Of a stretch of DNA of 6,138 nt, positions 1-6,138 are shown one piece after another. Position numbers and translations under genes: made by a program. Numbering within the stretch: the stretch's first letter is position 1; each line of letters opens with the position of its first letter. Below the pieces are notes generated by a model. The model saw only the letters and a list, made by a program, of their open reading frames with translations, was not told where the DNA came from and searched no databases. Source of the stretch: an uncultured Clostridia bacterium (GTDB lineage: Bacteria > Bacillota > Clostridia > Oscillospirales > Oscillospiraceae); NCBI GenBank assembly GCA_937915065.1, contig CALDMR010000067.1, positions 1-6,138 on the forward strand, read 5' to 3'.

Positions 1-494
1 TCTTTGTCAACGGCTTCTCCAAAGCCTTTGCCATGACCGGCTGGCGGCTTGGATATGCCATGGCTCCGGCCTCCATCATGCAGCAAATGGTGAAAATCCA
101 TCAGTACTGCATCATGTCCTCCCCCACCATCAGTCAGTACGCCGCTATATATGCCATGACCGACGGCGACGCCGATACCCAAATGATGCGCAAGGACTAT
201 AACCGCCGCCGCAAATATCTGCTGCGCCGGTTCCAGGAGATGCAGATCCCCTGCTTCGAGCCAAAGGGTGCTTTCTATATTTTCCCCAACATCACCGAAT
301 TCGGCATGAGCAGCGAGGATTTTGCCATGGAATTGCTGCGGCAGGAAAAAGTGGCCGTGGTGCCCGGCAGCGCTTTCGGTAAATGCGGAGAAGGCTTTCT
401 GCGCATTTCCTACGCCTACTCCCTGGACGACCTGCGCGTTGCCTTTGACCGCATTGAATCCTTTGTGCATACCCTGCGGGCCAAAAACAAATAA
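1..494 (+). CDS. PLP-dependent aminotransferase, class I/II (C-terminal part; 5' end outside window)
   Basis: This is the 3' part of a fold-type I aminotransferase that moves an amino group between an amino acid and a 2-oxo acid using pyridoxal phosphate in the cytoplasm. The open frame enters from the left edge (first whole codon at position 3) and reads FVNGFSKAFAMTGWRLGY. The lysine at 21-23 is the expected Schiff-base lysine, followed by the conserved MTGWRLGY block. Near the C-terminus, GFLRISYAYS carries the arginine (codon 402-404) that in the aspartate aminotransferase family binds the substrate alpha-carboxylate. The ATG at 33 is internal to this domain and is not the true start. About 163 residues are visible of a family usually near 390, so over half lies outside the window. 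Substrate specificity cannot be read from this fragment; aspartate, alanine or aromatic aminotransferase are all possible. It converges on the minus-strand operon and ends 23 nt before the core terminator stem. Confidence 0.93.
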   Translation, partial: FVNGFSKAFAMTGWRLGYAMAPASIMQQMVKIHQYCIMSSPTISQYAAIYAMTDGDADTQMMRKDYNRRRKYLLRRFQEMQIPCFEPKGAFYIFPNITEFGMSSEDFAMELLRQEKVAVVPGSAFGKCGEGFLRISYAYSLDDLRVAFDRIESFVHTLRAKNK

Positions 495-513
495 ATATCT
501 ATCCTATGCGATC

Positions 514-555
514 AAAAAGAGCCCCGCAGCCAACAAGGCTGCGGGGCTCTTTTTT
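514..555. terminator. Bidirectional rho-independent terminator
   Basis: A perfect 14-bp GC-rich stem pairs 518-531 with 537-550 around the five-base loop AACAA (532-536). It is extended by four A:T pairs, giving 18 bp without mismatch. On the plus strand it is followed by six T (550-555). On the minus strand the A-run 514-518 becomes a five-T tract. It therefore can end the aminotransferase transcript (stop at 494) and the minus-strand operon (stop codon at 560-562, only a few bases away). Shared terminators like this are common between convergent bacterial genes. Confidence 0.95.
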
Positions 556-559
556 ATCA

Positions 560-772
560 TCACAGTTTGAAGTCTTCTTCAGACAGCTTTGCCGTATTGA
601 GTTTGATGGGGGCGGGAGGTTCGCGCAGCAGAGGGTCATAGCGGAAGGCGCGGCAGTGGTATTCCGGGCTGACAATGCCCTTTTTCCTGCAGAGCACCTC
701 GTTTTCATTCACCCGGTAAGCAGCTTTGGCGCAATAGGCGCAGCGCGGTTCAATATCCTTGCGAAACAGCAT
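560..772 (-). CDS. Small four-cysteine protein of unknown function (70 aa)
   Basis: The last gene of the minus-strand operon encodes 70 residues. Four cysteines are arranged as C11-x2-C14-x13-C28-x11-C40, which suggests a small zinc-ribbon-like or other metal-binding fold (inference). The first half is basic and begins MLFRKDIEPRCAYC. It is followed by CRAFRYDPL and a proline-rich segment, and the tail LSEEDFKL is acidic. No signal peptide or membrane segment is visible, so it is probably cytoplasmic. The start is supported by AAAGG at 783-787, ten bases upstream, within the 24-nt gap after the Clp ATPase gene. Its frame is the one in register with the operon, and its end abuts the shared terminator, which argues that it is a real gene. 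I recall similar short conserved proteins in Clostridia but cannot name a function. Cotranscription with the Clp ATPase raises the possibility of a related role, unproven. Confidence 0.8.
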   Translation of the reverse strand: MLFRKDIEPRCAYCAKAAYRVNENEVLCRKKGIVSPEYHCRAFRYDPLLREPPAPIKLNTAKLSEEDFKL

Positions 773-796
773 TCTGTTCCCGCCTTTCTCTCTTTT

Positions 797-3106
797 TTAC
801 ATCGTATACAAAACGACTTTCTCATTCTCCACGGTAGCGCTGATTTTCGTAAAAGGATGCTCATATTCACCGATGATGCGGCCCGCCAGAGGATCTTCAA
901 TCTCTTTCTGCAGCGTGCGGCGCAGGTTGCGGGCGCCATAGGTCAGCGAATAGGACTCGTGCGTCACATAGTCCACCAGCTTCTCATCATAGGAAAATTC
1001 CAGGCCCTTTTCTTTCAAAGATGCCACCAATTCATCCAGCATGATCCGGGCGATACCGCGGAAGTTCTCTTCGCTCAGGTGGTTGAAGCAAATAATTTCG
1101 TCCACACGATTGATAAATTCCGGACGCAGGAACTGGTTCAGCGCTTTCATAGCCCGGTCGCGATCCAGTTCGCTGACGGTGCGGCCAAAGCCCACCGTTC
1201 CCTCTTTGGTGTTGGAACCGGCGTTGGACGTCATAACAATGACCGTGTGTTCAAAGTTGACCCGGCGGCCATGGGCATCTGTGATCCGGCCGTCGTCCAG
1301 GATTTGCAGCAATACATTCAGCACATCCGGATGGGCCTTTTCGATCTCGTCGAACAGAACCACCGCGTAGGGCTTGCGGCGGATCTTCTCCGTCAACTGG
1401 CCAGCTTCATCATACCCCACATAACCGGGGGGCGATCCGATCAGCCGGGACACGCTGTGCTTCTCCATGAATTCAGACATATCCAGGCGAATCAATGCAT
1501 CGGGCGTATGGAACAAGTCTTCGGCCATCCGCTTGACCAACTCCGTTTTACCCACGCCGGTGGAACCCACAAAAATAAAGCTGACAGGTTTGTGCTTGGG
1601 CGAAATGCCCACGCGGTTGCGCCGGATGGCGGCAGCAACTGCCTCCACGGCCTCGTCCTGGCCGATGATATGCTCTTTCAGCCGCTTTTCCAACTCGGAC
1701 AGGCTGCGGAACTCTTCTTCCTTGATCTTGCTGGCGGGGATCTTTGTCCACAGTTCGATCACGCGGGCCAGGTTTTCAATGGACAGCGTGGGATCGCCGG
1801 CAGCCTTGATGGCGTCCAGTTCACCGGTCAGCTGGATCTCGCGGCTCTTGATTTCCGCCTGGCGGGCATAAGACTCTTCGCTGGTATCTTCCACCAGCAG
1901 TTCCTTTTCCTTCTCATAATCCGCCAGTTCCTTCTCGATCTCCATGCGGCGGTTGATGCTGGGGTCTTTCAAATTCACATCGGAACAAGCCTCATCGATC
2001 AAGTCGATGGCCTTATCCGGCAGGAAACGATCGGTAATATAGCGCTCGCTCAACAACACAGCCTGGCGCAGTACCCCGTCCGGGATCCGCACGCCGTGGT
2101 ACTGCTCATAATAATGGGCAATCCCCTTGAGGATCTCCAAGGTGTCCTCAACACTGGGTTCATTCACGGTAACAGGCTGGAAACGGCGCTCCAAAGCCGT
2201 GTCCTTCTCAATATGCTTGCGATATTCCGTAAAGGTGGTTGCGCCGATAACCTGGATCTCGCCCCGGCTGAGGGCCGGCTTGAGAATATTGGCAGCGTTC
2301 ATACTGCCCTCTGCATCGCCTGCCGCCACAATATTGTGGATCTCGTCGATGACCAGGATGATATTGCCCGTTTTTTTGATTTCTTCGATCAAGCCCTTCA
2401 TGCGGCTCTCAAACTGGCCGCGGAATTGGGTTCCGGCCACCAGCGCCGTCAGATCCAGCAGATAGACTTCTTTGTCCCGCAATTTATAGGGCACCTCGCC
2501 ACTGACGATGCGCTGGGCCAGGCCCTCGGCAATGGCCGTTTTACCCACGCCGGGTTCGCCGATCAGGCAGGGATTGTTTTTCTGACGGCGATTCAGAATC
2601 TGAATGACCCGCTCAACTTCCGTTTCCCGGCCGATCATAGCATCCAGTTCCCCTGCCCGGGCGCGGCCCGTCAGGTTGATGCAGTAATTTTCCAGGAATT
2701 TGCGCTTTCCCGGCTTTTTCGGCGCATGGGCTCTGGGTTCCTCGCCCTCGGCGCCGCCCTGACTTTCGTCCCGTGCGGCATCCCCGCCGAAAAGGCGGTT
2801 CAAAAACGGAAATGTGGCCGTTTTCCCTTCATCGCCCTCGTCATCATCTCCGTCGTCATCCAGTCCCATGGGCAGGTTGTCCAGATTTTCGGCGCCGCCG
2901 AAAGCCTGCATCATCTCCTCCGTGATCTTTTCTAATTCATCGTCAGAAATGCCCATGCGCTTCATCATCTCATCCACCTGGGGCAGCCCCAGATTTTTAG
3001 CACAGCGCAGGCACAGGCCCTCGTTAACAGGCTTGCCGTCTTCCATTTTAGAAATGTAGACCACCGCCACATATTTTTTACATCTTGAACAAAGAGTTGG
3101 TTGCAT
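797..3106 (-). CDS. clpE: ClpE-like ATP-dependent Clp protease ATP-binding subunit with N-terminal zinc finger
   Basis: This is a 769-residue Hsp100/AAA+ unfoldase that would thread proteins into ClpP. An N-terminal Cys4 finger (C6, C9, C32, C35) replaces the usual Clp N domain, as in ClpE. A linker of about residues 40-135 follows, with a strongly acidic D/G/E stretch at 83-94. AAA-1 has Walker A GEPGVGKT (183-190), pore loop GTQFRG (225-230), Walker B D254-E255 and arginines R307-R308. A short charged coiled-coil M-type segment with UVR-like character lies near 386-432. AAA-2 has Walker A GSTGVGKT (514-521), pore loop GYVGY (561-565), Walker B D586-E587, TSN (626-628), a VGF tripeptide (638-640) matching the ClpP-docking loop, R667 in the FINRVDE block, and GARNLRR (724-730) as sensor 2. 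Both ATPase sites look intact. The start has AGGAGGT at 3111-3117, about 5 nt upstream. It lies 16 nt after the cvpA-like gene. No CtsR operator or CIRCE is visible. B. subtilis ClpE is about 700 aa, so this one is longer, mainly through the linker. A ClpC assignment is less likely because the N domain is missing. Confidence 0.92.
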   Translation of the reverse strand: MQPTLCSRCKKYVAVVYISKMEDGKPVNEGLCLRCAKNLGLPQVDEMMKRMGISDDELEKITEEMMQAFGGAENLDNLPMGLDDDGDDDEGDEGKTATFPFLNRLFGGDAARDESQGGAEGEEPRAHAPKKPGKRKFLENYCINLTGRARAGELDAMIGRETEVERVIQILNRRQKNNPCLIGEPGVGKTAIAEGLAQRIVSGEVPYKLRDKEVYLLDLTALVAGTQFRGQFESRMKGLIEEIKKTGNIILVIDEIHNIVAAGDAEGSMNAANILKPALSRGEIQVIGATTFTEYRKHIEKDTALERRFQPVTVNEPSVEDTLEILKGIAHYYEQYHGVRIPDGVLRQAVLLSERYITDRFLPDKAIDLIDEACSDVNLKDPSINRRMEIEKELADYEKEKELLVEDTSEESYARQAEIKSREIQLTGELDAIKAAGDPTLSIENLARVIELWTKIPASKIKEEEFRSLSELEKRLKEHIIGQDEAVEAVAAAIRRNRVGISPKHKPVSFIFVGSTGVGKTELVKRMAEDLFHTPDALIRLDMSEFMEKHSVSRLIGSPPGYVGYDEAGQLTEKIRRKPYAVVLFDEIEKAHPDVLNVLLQILDDGRITDAHGRRVNFEHTVIVMTSNAGSNTKEGTVGFGRTVSELDRDRAMKALNQFLRPEFINRVDEIICFNHLSEENFRGIARIMLDELVASLKEKGLEFSYDEKLVDYVTHESYSLTYGARNLRRTLQKEIEDPLAGRIIGEYEHPFTKISATVENEKVVLYTM

Positions 3107-3122
3107 GTTTACCTCCTATATC

Positions 3123-3803
3123 TTACAGGCCGGATACCATCGCAATGGGATTCAGCGTTGCGAAAAAGCGAAACAGGATCGTTTGTGATACGACCTCTTC
3201 CGGAATTCCGTTTCCCAAAAACTGAATGGCCCAAACCACCGCAAACAGGGCAAGACCGCCCTGAAGCAATCCAAGCAAACCGCCGCAGGCAGCGTTCATC
3301 AAGTGCAGGCCGGGCACTGCCGTCAATAATCCCAGCACCTTGGACACCAGTTTCAGCGCCACCAACAGCGCCAGAAATACCACCAGGAACAGCACTGCCC
3401 TGGCAACACTGAGCACCATGCTTTCCACGGCGGCCTCCACCAGGCTTTGCCCGGTTTCACGCACCTGCTCAGCTACGCTGCTAGCTAAATGCTCTGCCGT
3501 TTTGTGATACAGCCCCATACCGGAAAACAGGGCCGCAGCGCCCTCTTCTCCATCGTTAACTTCCGGCAATGCTTGCTCTAACCCGGCATCCAGGCGGGCC
3601 TCGATGCGCTCTGCAATCATAGGCGCCACCGCTTTGGCTGCCGCAGGCGCAGCCTGCTCCGCCACAAGGCCCGCACCCAAAAGCGATGCAATCACAATCA
3701 CAATGCCGATCACACTTTTGAATGCGCCGCGCCGCCACCCCATTACCGTAAAGGCGAGCAGCACCGCAGCCAAAATCAAATCTATTATAACAGCCATTTG
3801 CAT
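3123..3803 (-). CDS. CvpA family integral membrane protein
   Basis: This 226-residue membrane protein resembles the CvpA (colicin V production) family. The N-terminus, with a hydrophobic helix followed by MGWRRGAFKSV (21-31), is the family signature. Predicted membrane helices lie near 4-21, 30-48, 131-155 and 168-196. Between helices 2 and 3 is a long Ala/Glu-rich, probably helical segment (about 49-128), which makes it larger than the roughly 160-residue E. coli CvpA. A glycine-rich CGGLLGLLQGG block (173-183) precedes the last helix, also typical. The molecular role of the family is poorly defined; links to envelope stress resistance and colicin V export are known in enterobacteria, but transfer to this protein is uncertain. 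The start at M1 is chosen because GAGGT (3812-3816) sits 8 nt before it, while M3 would be 14 nt away. It lies between the DUF5711-like gene (44 nt) and the Clp gene (16 nt), so it is likely cotranscribed. Confidence 0.85.
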   Translation of the reverse strand: MQMAVIIDLILAAVLLAFTVMGWRRGAFKSVIGIVIVIASLLGAGLVAEQAAPAAAKAVAPMIAERIEARLDAGLEQALPEVNDGEEGAAALFSGMGLYHKTAEHLASSVAEQVRETGQSLVEAAVESMVLSVARAVLFLVVFLALLVALKLVSKVLGLLTAVPGLHLMNAACGGLLGLLQGGLALFAVVWAIQFLGNGIPEEVVSQTILFRFFATLNPIAMVSGL

Positions 3804-3811
3804 AAAATGAT

Positions 3812-3816
3812 ACCTC
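3812..3816 (-). promoter_or_regulatory. Ribosome binding site deciding the cvpA-like start
   Basis: GAGGT on the minus strand lies 8 nt upstream of the ATG at 3801-3803. A second in-frame ATG at 3795-3797 would be 14 nt away, which is too far, so the first ATG is preferred. Confidence 0.65.
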
Positions 3817-3847
3817 GCGGGAAAAACGTTACAAAAAATTCATGAAT

Positions 3848-5104
3848 TTACGGCAGCAGCAAGGAAACCTCTCCGCCGGAAATCAGCCATACCGCGCCAT
3901 CGTCACGCATACAAACCGACTCTGCTTCCCCAGTTTGCTCCGACACAGCATATTCCGTCAGATCCTTATTATAGACCACCAAGCGCTCGGCATAAAGCAC
4001 GGCCAAATATCGCCCTGCCGCAGATACATCCAGGACTTCTTCCGACAGATCCAACTCTGCGATCGCCTCTCCCGTGTTTCCGATCGTGACCAGCTTGCCG
4101 CTGGTGCCCGCCCGATGGCGGTTCATCACCAGGGCAGCAAACCCATCGCCCTCGCAGGAATAATCCCGCAGATAGGGCATGGCATAGGAATAGGTCGCGC
4201 TGACTTTTCCGCCGGTGGCAGCCACCACAGCCCGATTCTCGGCAATGCAAAGCGTCTGTCCGCCCACAGAGCCAACTTCCAGCACCATGGCATCCTCCAA
4301 AGAAAACTCGGCATACTGCTCTTCGCTGTCCAGCCGGTATACAGCCATTTCGCTGGCAAACAGGCCATTCTCCTCGCCCAGGGTCTGGGCGACCATGTAT
4401 TTGCAGTCCTCGGTCACATAGGCGCCGGTAACAAAGCGGGAAGCGGAATCAAACTCAAAGACCTTGTCCATTTCTGCGTTATACACCGCCACGCAGCCTT
4501 TCTGGCTCTTTTTCTGGCTTGTGACCGCCAGCCAGCCCGAGCGATTCAAAGACGCAGAATAAAGCGCCAGACCTTCCTCCAGCTCCAGCGACAGTTTCTC
4601 GCCTTTTTCGCTGAACACGATTAAATCGCGCCCTCCGATATCATAGGCCACAGCAACGCCGCCGCCGGTATCCAGCGCCGGTGTGTCCATCCGCAGATCC
4701 TTATGAAACAGGACAGCGCCGTCATAATCATAAAGCACAGCTTCTTTATTGGACACAAAGGCCAGGTGTTTTCCAAGATCGGCAAACTGGTTATCCGTGC
4801 CCCGGTCATAAACAAACGGTTCCATTTTGCCCGTTTCGCTCTGTTCCGCTCCCCAATAGGAAACAGCCCGGCGCAGGGCGTCAAAATTGATCCGATCCCA
4901 ATACACCGTCAGCAGCACTGCCGCCAGAACAATTCCCAGCACCAGCAGCAGCGACAGCATTCGCCGCAGGAACGGCGGCCGTTCCTCCTTACGCAGGCGC
5001 TTGGCCTCGGCCCGCTCTGCCCGTTCTTTTTTCTCCAGCGCCGGCCGCAGGTCGATGATGTTGCCTTCGTCTCTCCGGTTCACTTTGCCTTTATTCTCAT
5101 CCAT
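3848..5104 (-). CDS. Membrane-anchored beta-propeller-like protein (DUF5711-like)
   Basis: This encodes 418 residues with a clear three-part layout. A highly charged cytoplasmic N-terminus (1-48) is rich in Lys/Arg/Glu and probably helical around 22-42. A single membrane helix (about 49-67) has the form of an uncleaved signal anchor. A large extracytoplasmic part (about 90-418) is built of repeated short beta-strand blades of the type GxxLAVxxxxxxxVYN. Examples are HLAFVSNKEAVLYD (113-126), WLAVTSQ with CVAVYNAEMDKV (191-215) and YLAVLYAERLVVYNKDL (366-382). This is WD40/PQQ-propeller-like. I believe it corresponds to the DUF5711 family of Clostridia, from memory and not checked. No catalytic residues are recognisable; a binding or scaffold role at the cell surface is inference. 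The start overlaps the truA stop by 8 nt, in the sequence ATGGATGA. The nearest Shine-Dalgarno, GAGG at 5117-5120, is rather distant (12 nt), so translational coupling to truA is likely. Confidence 0.78.
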   Translation of the reverse strand: MDENKGKVNRRDEGNIIDLRPALEKKERAERAEAKRLRKEERPPFLRRMLSLLLVLGIVLAAVLLTVYWDRINFDALRRAVSYWGAEQSETGKMEPFVYDRGTDNQFADLGKHLAFVSNKEAVLYDYDGAVLFHKDLRMDTPALDTGGGVAVAYDIGGRDLIVFSEKGEKLSLELEEGLALYSASLNRSGWLAVTSQKKSQKGCVAVYNAEMDKVFEFDSASRFVTGAYVTEDCKYMVAQTLGEENGLFASEMAVYRLDSEEQYAEFSLEDAMVLEVGSVGGQTLCIAENRAVVAATGGKVSATYSYAMPYLRDYSCEGDGFAALVMNRHRAGTSGKLVTIGNTGEAIAELDLSEEVLDVSAAGRYLAVLYAERLVVYNKDLTEYAVSEQTGEAESVCMRDDGAVWLISGGEVSLLLP

Positions 5105-5855
5105 TCAAACGCTCATCCTCATACCAAAGTTTCGTGAGATACAACCCCCCGGGCGGAACCGTGGGGCCGGCCAGCGTGCGGTTGCCACTGTCCAGGATCG
5201 CCGGAATATCCTCCGGCGTCAGCTTTCCCTCCGCCGCATACAACACGGTTCCGGCAATGGCACGAACCATATTGTATAAAAACCCGTTGGCGCAGACTTT
5301 CATTTCCAACAGGTCGCCGTTGCGGGTGACATAGCAGTAGTAAATCGTGCGGACGGTGCTCTTCACATCGGTACCCACACTGCGCACAGCGGCAAAATCA
5401 TGGGTTCCCTCAAACATCCGCGCCGCCCGATCCATCACGGTCTCATCCAACACCTTGGGATAAAAATAAGCCCGGTGCACATAAAAAGGGTTGCTGATGC
5501 GGGAGTTATAGATGCGATAGGTATATTCTTTTTTCAAACACGAACCGATGGCATTGAAGCCGTCATCCACCTCATAGGCTGCCTGGACGGCAATGTCCTC
5601 GGGCAGACGCACATTGATGGCCAAAGGCAGACGGTCACAGGGGATCGTCATATCTGTATGAAAATTGGCAATATAGTGCTCAGCATGAACACCCGCATCT
5701 GTTCGCCCTGCGCCCACCAAATGGATGCGCTCACCGGCCAGGCCGGAGAGCGCTTTTTCCAGGGTGCCCGCCACGGTGACATCCCGCTTCTGCACCTGCC
5801 AGCCGTGGTAAGCCGTGCCGTTATACATTAGTTTCAAAGCAATATTTTTTCGCAT
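5097..5855 (-). CDS. truA: tRNA pseudouridine(38-40) synthase TruA
   Basis: This cytoplasmic enzyme converts uridine to pseudouridine at positions 38, 39 and 40 of the tRNA anticodon arm. With the start chosen here it has 252 residues, normal for TruA (about 245-270). Visible family motifs are YHGWQ (16-20), the catalytic block GRTDAGVHA (50-58) with the nucleophile aspartate D53, KEYTYRIYN (109-117), GFLYNMVR (191-198) and the C-terminal PPGGLYL (234-240). The ATG at 5853-5855 is selected because AAAGGAG (5861-5867) stands 5 nt before it and the protein then begins MRKNIALKLMYNGTAYHG, as expected. An in-frame ATG 18 codons upstream (5907-5909) would overlap ecfT and lacks such a site. It follows ecfT by 19 nt, the usual Firmicutes order at the end of the ribosomal-protein/ECF cluster, and its stop overlaps the next gene. 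Confidence 0.97.
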   Translation of the reverse strand: MRKNIALKLMYNGTAYHGWQVQKRDVTVAGTLEKALSGLAGERIHLVGAGRTDAGVHAEHYIANFHTDMTIPCDRLPLAINVRLPEDIAVQAAYEVDDGFNAIGSCLKKEYTYRIYNSRISNPFYVHRAYFYPKVLDETVMDRAARMFEGTHDFAAVRSVGTDVKSTVRTIYYCYVTRNGDLLEMKVCANGFLYNMVRAIAGTVLYAAEGKLTPEDIPAILDSGNRTLAGPTVPPGGLYLTKLWYEDERLNG

Positions 5856-5860
5856 AACCG

Positions 5861-5867
5861 CTCCTTT
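5861..5867 (-). promoter_or_regulatory. Strong Shine-Dalgarno fixing the truA start
   Basis: AAAGGAG on the minus strand lies 5 nt before the ATG at 5853-5855, in the ecfT-truA gap. It rules out the longer reading starting at 5909, which would add 18 unconserved residues overlapping the ecfT 3' end. Confidence 0.85.
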
Positions 5868-5874
5868 ATTTCGC

Positions 5875-6138
5875 TCAGTATCCCAACCGGCTGATGATGA
5901 CCACTGCAATGGTAATCAGCGAAGTCAGCAGGATACAGAACAGATCCCGCCGGTGATAACGCAAGATATGGAGTTTGGTGCGGCCTTCGCCGCCGTGGTA
6001 GCAGCGGCACTCCATGGCCGTGGCCAGCTCGTCTGCCCGGCGAAAAGCACTGATAAACAGCGGTACCAAAATGGGGATCATAGCCTTTGCCCGGTGCAGG
6101 AGATTGCCCGTTTCAAAATCCGCGCCGCGCGCTTTTTG
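5875..6138 (-). CDS. ecfT: Energy-coupling factor transporter transmembrane protein EcfT (C-terminal part; 5' end outside window)
   Basis: This is the C-terminal 87 residues of the T-component of an ECF-type ABC importer. EcfT joins the two ATPases EcfA1/EcfA2 to exchangeable S-components that bind vitamins or metals. The frame is open to the right edge and starts QKARGADFETGNLL. The ARG at residues 3-5 is the first coupling motif that contacts an EcfA subunit. SAFRRADELATAMECRCYHG leads into the second coupling motif, here CRC at 44-46, followed by GGEGRT. A final membrane helix (about 67-85) precedes the C-terminus SRLGY. The ATG at 6079-6081 is internal, not the start. In Firmicutes the usual order is rplQ, ecfA1, ecfA2, ecfT, truA, so the ATPase genes are expected just beyond the right edge. 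The transported substrate cannot be told, since S-components are encoded elsewhere. Confidence 0.93.
   Translation of the reverse strand, partial: QKARGADFETGNLLHRAKAMIPILVPLFISAFRRADELATAMECRCYHGGEGRTKLHILRYHRRDLFCILLTSLITIAVVIISRLGY

Noticed and set aside
443..450. TTTGACC, a half-site resembling the CtsR heptad
   Set aside because: Single copy inside the aminotransferase coding region, far from the start of the Clp gene; a CtsR operator needs a tandem repeat near a promoter.
2825..2860. Short GAT/GAC-rich tract that looks like a simple repeat
   Set aside because: It is in frame and encodes the acidic linker of the ClpE-like protein; not an independent repeat element.
506..2935. 809-codon plus-strand open frame antisense to the Clp ATPase gene and the small Cys4 gene
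   Set aside because: It is exactly codon-aligned with the minus-strand genes, so a plus-strand stop needs a TTA, CTA or TCA codon in them. These codons are avoided here; the frame closes at 2933-2935, where Leu58 of the ClpE-like protein is TTA. The product shows no recognisable domain, and it runs through the terminator.
3804..3832. Possible sigma-A promoter before the cvpA-like gene (TTGTAA, 16 nt, TATCAT, minus strand)
   Set aside because: The -10-like element lies directly before the ATG, so transcription would begin at or inside the start codon and exclude the ribosome binding site. Probably a chance match in the AT-rich gap.
3842..4624. 260-codon plus-strand open frame antisense to the DUF5711-like gene
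   Set aside because: Same codon-aligned mirror effect; its translation has no family features and no good ribosome binding site was noted.
5400..5831. 143-codon plus-strand open frame antisense to truA
   Set aside because: Codon-aligned shadow of an unambiguous truA.
5856..5909. Longer truA start adding 18 residues
   Set aside because: It overlaps the ecfT end and lacks a good Shine-Dalgarno, while the inner ATG has AAAGGAG at 5 nt and gives the usual TruA N-terminus.

Overview
The window looks like ordinary chromosomal DNA from a low-redox, Gram-positive Clostridia-type bacterium. I infer an Oscillospiraceae-like gut Firmicute. The clues are a GC-moderate coding style that avoids TTA, CTA and TCA codons, strong AGGAGG-type ribosome binding sites, an ECF-transporter/truA gene pair as found at the end of Firmicutes ribosomal-protein clusters, and a ClpE-type ATPase with an N-terminal zinc finger. 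I see no mobile element, CRISPR array, RNA gene or clear sign of horizontal transfer.

Layout: the left 0.5 kb holds the 3' end of a plus-strand PLP-dependent aminotransferase (class I/II), starting just before its catalytic lysine. Everything to its right lies on the minus strand and reads as one tightly spaced operon. In transcription order this is ecfT (3' end only), truA, a membrane-anchored beta-propeller-like protein (DUF5711-like), a CvpA-family membrane protein, a ClpE-like AAA+ unfoldase, and a 70-residue four-cysteine protein. Gaps along the operon are 19, -8 (overlap), 44, 16 and 24 nt. The convergent aminotransferase and operon share one near-perfect bidirectional intrinsic terminator at about 514-555.

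Functionally the operon mixes vitamin/cofactor uptake (EcfT), tRNA modification (TruA), two envelope proteins of unclear role, and protein quality control (ClpE-like). This fits a housekeeping operon, with the right edge being the tail of a ribosomal-protein/ECF cluster. No promoter is convincingly visible on the minus strand, so the operon promoter is probably beyond the right edge. The less understood parts, and the best places to look, are the small Cys4 protein next to the Clp ATPase, the DUF5711-like/CvpA pair, and the acidic linker of the Clp ATPase. I found no compelling evidence of a new biological system.
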